Below, piece after piece: positions 42,970 through 45,053 of a stretch of 45,053 nucleotides of DNA (positions are counted from its first letter, which is position 1; each line of letters starts with the position of its first letter). This DNA comes from Comamonadaceae bacterium (GTDB lineage: Bacteria > Pseudomonadota > Gammaproteobacteria > Burkholderiales > Burkholderiaceae_C). The position numbers were made by a program, and so were the translations under genes. The notes beneath the pieces are model-generated. The model ran no database searches and was not told the DNA's origin. It saw only the letters and a program-made list of their open reading frames with translations. The DNA lies in contig CANJWZ010000036.1 in assembly GCA_947478725.1 (NCBI GenBank), forward strand, positions 1-45,053. The letters are read 5' to 3'.

Positions 42970-43449
42970 TCAGGCTTTGGCGCTGGGTGACATGGTGTCG
43001 CTGGCGCGTTTGACGGCACGCATGATGGCGATTTGAGTGCCGCAGCGGCATTGCACATTGGCAAATGCCTGCTTGATTTGCTCAGGCGTCGGCTTGGGTG
43101 TTTTTTCTAGCAAGGCAACGCTGTGCATGATCCAACCGTTGGAGCAAAAGCCGCATTGCGCCGCTTGCTCGTGCACAAAAGCTTCTTGTACCGGGTGCAA
43201 CTGGCCGTTGGTAGCCAAACCATCCAGGGTACGAATGCGCTTACCCACCATCACACTCGTTGGCGTGACACACGAGCGCATAGGCTTGCCATCGACCAGC
43301 ACCGTGCAGGTGCCGCACTGCGCTAGCCCGCAACCGAACTTGGGACCTTTGAGTTTGAGCTTGTCAGTCAAGGCATACAGCAAAGGCTCATCAAGCTCGG
43401 CTTGAACGGTCTGCTGGACGCCGTCCACGTTGAGGGAATAGTTGGGCAT
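42970..43449 (-). CDS. Molybdenum hydroxylase small subunit with two [2Fe-2S] clusters
   Basis: 159 residues from the ATG at 43449 (MPNYSLNVDG), which has AGGAG before it; a longer frame to 43482 is less likely. The first cluster motif is GCGLAQCGTCTVLVDG with a fourth Cys in MRSC. The second is CGFCSNGW with QCRCGT near the end. It passes electrons from the molybdenum site of the large subunit. It has no signal and probably rides through Tat with its partner. Confidence 0.93.
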   Translation of the reverse strand: MPNYSLNVDGVQQTVQAELDEPLLYALTDKLKLKGPKFGCGLAQCGTCTVLVDGKPMRSCVTPTSVMVGKRIRTLDGLATNGQLHPVQEAFVHEQAAQCGFCSNGWIMHSVALLEKTPKPTPEQIKQAFANVQCRCGTQIAIMRAVKRASDTMSPSAKA

Positions 43450-43579
43450 GACATCTCCTGCAAAAATAAAAAATACCTTCATTAACCCGACAGATGCTAT
43501 CGACGGTCAGCCTTTTTCAGCCTAACGTTTTCCCTATCAACCTGCACCTCTGTGACACGAGGTTGAATCAGGACAAGGC

Positions 43580-44080
43580 TTATTTCTTGCGCTCGAGAAA
43601 TACGATCTTGTCAACCACGGAATCACCCCTGTCATCAAGCTTGAGCTGTATCTGCGCATCGTAGCCATGGGCGGCTTTGTAACTTGGCTTTGCGGAATAC
43701 TCTTTTGCCATCTTGGATGCGGTCCATAAGCTGCTGAGTGCGCTCAAAAGCAGAAAAGGACTTTTCGCTGTTACCGTGGACTTAGGTGGAACCACTGTGA
43801 CTGCGCCACCGCTTGACTCAACCGCGGCCATCCATGACTCCAGCCGGGCGGGGATCGCGCTTGGGGTGACCCGATCGTAGAACGCTACTTCAATTTTAGG
43901 CAGGGGGGCTTGCAAAGAGTTGCCCAGGTCACGGTCAAAGCTTTGGAGGTCAATGTATTGCAATTGAGCCTTCGGCGGGGCCCCACTACTGACTGACGCA
44001 GGGTTGGTTTCACAGGCGGGCAACAAGAAAACCAAAGCGATTGAGACAGCTATTGTGGAAATCGTCGTAAATCTTGCCAT
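43580..44080 (-). CDS. Predicted lipoprotein of unknown function
   Basis: 166 residues. The N-terminus is a lipoprotein signal with lipobox LPAC at 20-23 (Cys23). Asp is not at +2 (the next residue is Glu), so the outer membrane is the likely site. The body has LPKIEVAFYDRVTP and ends LKLDDRGDSVVDKIVFLERKK. No family was recognised. It stands alone between the molybdenum hydroxylase operon and gene debris. Confidence 0.72.
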   Translation of the reverse strand: MARFTTISTIAVSIALVFLLPACETNPASVSSGAPPKAQLQYIDLQSFDRDLGNSLQAPLPKIEVAFYDRVTPSAIPARLESWMAAVESSGGAVTVVPPKSTVTAKSPFLLLSALSSLWTASKMAKEYSAKPSYKAAHGYDAQIQLKLDDRGDSVVDKIVFLERKK

Positions 44081-44271
44081 GGGAAAATCTCTTTGGTTAA
44101 ATGAAAGCCAGCAGATGAAGGTGAAGGGTACATCAAGTGCACGGTCAGAATATTACCCGCCCCACTGAACAAAGGAAAAATCAACGACTGCCTGATCGCA
44201 CAAAGCGGGGGCTTGTTCCAACCCCAGCCCTCTGACCATTCTTAAAGCGAGGAACCTTGTCTGGACGGGAA

Positions 44272-44406
44272 CTATGCTTGTCCGATACAGGCAGCAAGGC
44301 GCAAGTCCGCAAGGACAAGAGCTTCTAAATTCATGGTGCCAGTCACCGCCCTTAGATCATTTTTGGTTGTCTGATGATCGGTCAACACAACATGACGGGT
44401 AGGCAT
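44272..44406 (-). pseudogene. Remnant of a ParD-type antitoxin gene
   Basis: A 44-codon minus-strand frame begins MPTRHVVLTDHQ, the N-terminus of ParD-type RHH antitoxins, after a strong ribosome site (AAGGAGAT). Beyond residue 12 the likeness fades, though NLEALVLADLRL near residue 26 may be the worn trace of the second helix. No ParE-type toxin gene follows. It may still be translated, but is too degraded to be trusted as an antitoxin. Confidence 0.55.
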
Positions 44407-44471
44407 TTGGATCTCCTTGCTATAAATGGCAGATCATGCCCATCAATTGTCTTGCGATCAACAGACTATTG

Positions 44472-44570
44472 CTACGGCCTTGTGAAGTATCGAGCGGCAT
44501 AGCGAACGCGCTGGTCCTGAAAGTAGGCCATCACGCGCTCAGGAGATTGCCCTAGCATGGCCATTTGCTC
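44472..44570 (-). pseudogene. Unidentified 3' gene fragment
   Basis: A minus-strand frame open into the sulfatase remnant ends with SPERVMAYFQDQRVRYAAR and a stop at 44472-44474. It reads like the natural C-terminus of a protein but I do not recognise it. It has no start of its own. Confidence 0.3.
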
Positions 44571-44761
44571 GCTGGCGCCTGTCGGTACGCGCTGATAAGG
44601 CTTGGGGTGAGCTCTATGACCTCATTGCCGACCCTCACGAGACGATCAACCTCTGGTGGGACGAAGGCCTGGCCGGGGTGCGCACCGAGCTATCCATGCG
44701 CACGATCCAGGAGATGCAAAGGCAGGCAGACGATGTGCCACTGCCCAGTCAAATGGCCTGA
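44564..44761 (+). pseudogene. C-terminal remnant of a sulfatase gene
   Basis: The plus-strand frame reads RWRLSV, then WGELYDLIADPHETINLW and a helical end with VPLPSQMA before the TGA at 44759. The pattern (ELYDL..DP.E..NLW) is that of the C-terminal subdomain of type I sulfatases. The catalytic N-terminal part is absent, so it is a scar of a deleted gene. Confidence 0.65.
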
Positions 44762-45053
44762 TCAATCGTGCGAAGGCCTCGCGGTGCGTGCGGCATTGAC
44801 AGTTCACTATTTCAGTTTGAGACGCCATTATTGGCCTATTGATCTGGGGGAATGCCACGCCCTCAATACGGCGCGCTGTAGACTGACTGGATCCGTGAAT
44901 GGTTACGGCACTTGCTAGAGCTCCAAAAAAACCAATACCGCTGCAAGCGGTTAACCGCAACAGTTCATCGTGACACCTGCCAGGCCCTGGGTTGTATTAG
45001 TCGCCACATTAGCGGTTCAATCGCTTGTCGCGATGGCGCTCATTAATCTTCCG
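44762..45053. other. Window end without recognised gene
   Basis: About 290 bases. Frames here are short and without family likeness. A gene could begin beyond the window. Confidence 0.4.

Noticed and set aside
44646..44960. 104-codon minus-strand frame near the window end
   Set aside because: Overlaps the sulfatase remnant in antisense and has no recognisable domain.

Overview
The window looks like a chromosomal piece of a betaproteobacterium, most likely family Comamonadaceae (Rhodoferax/Polaromonas-like). The grounds are the flagellar gene set, the class III CoA-transferase/Bug-type binding protein cluster, the TRAP-linked sugar-acid cluster, balanced high GC and dense ATGA gene overlaps. 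No rRNA, tRNA, CRISPR array or intact insertion sequence was seen.

Layout. 1-10845 is a flagellar region: the 3' part of a flagellin gene, a HigBA-like toxin-antitoxin pair lying between that gene and a second, broken flagellin 3' end, a sigma-54 promoter and sigma-54 activator, then fliEFGHIJ and an unknown gene where fliK is often found. 11011-15941 is a compact set of five genes: a membrane-tethered alpha-carbonic anhydrase, two exported proteins of unknown function, a potassium-type channel with two voltage-sensor domains in front of one pore, and a DUF4337 membrane protein. A membrane-anchored methyltransferase and an RHH/PIN toxin-antitoxin pair follow.

17524-26945 is a sugar-acid catabolism locus. 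On the minus strand run a GntR/FadR regulator, a TRAP transporter (Q, M, P) and two enolase-superfamily dehydratases. Divergently on the plus strand run an IlvD/EDD-type sugar-acid dehydratase, 2-dehydro-3-deoxygalactonokinase and KDPGal aldolase. Together they should import an aldonic or aldaric acid, dehydrate it, phosphorylate the 2-keto-3-deoxy acid and cleave it to pyruvate and glyceraldehyde 3-phosphate. A YigB-like HAD phosphatase and ferrochelatase (hemH) follow.

29118-40415 is an acyl-CoA catabolic cluster: a TctC/Bug binding protein, acyl-CoA dehydrogenase, CoA-transferase, DUF35 protein, thiolase-like protein, MaoC hydratase, SDR, LysR regulator and a second CoA-transferase. It ends in a decaying enoyl-CoA hydratase and acyl-CoA dehydrogenase. 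A nearly identical 34-bp box lies in front of both plus-strand transcription units (29031 and 37481), the second copy beside the LysR gene, so the cluster is probably one regulon.

40665-43449 holds a two-subunit molybdenum hydroxylase of the isoquinoline-oxidoreductase type. A lipoprotein gene and about 1 kb of gene debris (ParD-like antitoxin, sulfatase tail) end the window.

The strongest candidate for something undescribed is the tandem-voltage-sensor channel and its carbonic-anhydrase gene neighbourhood.
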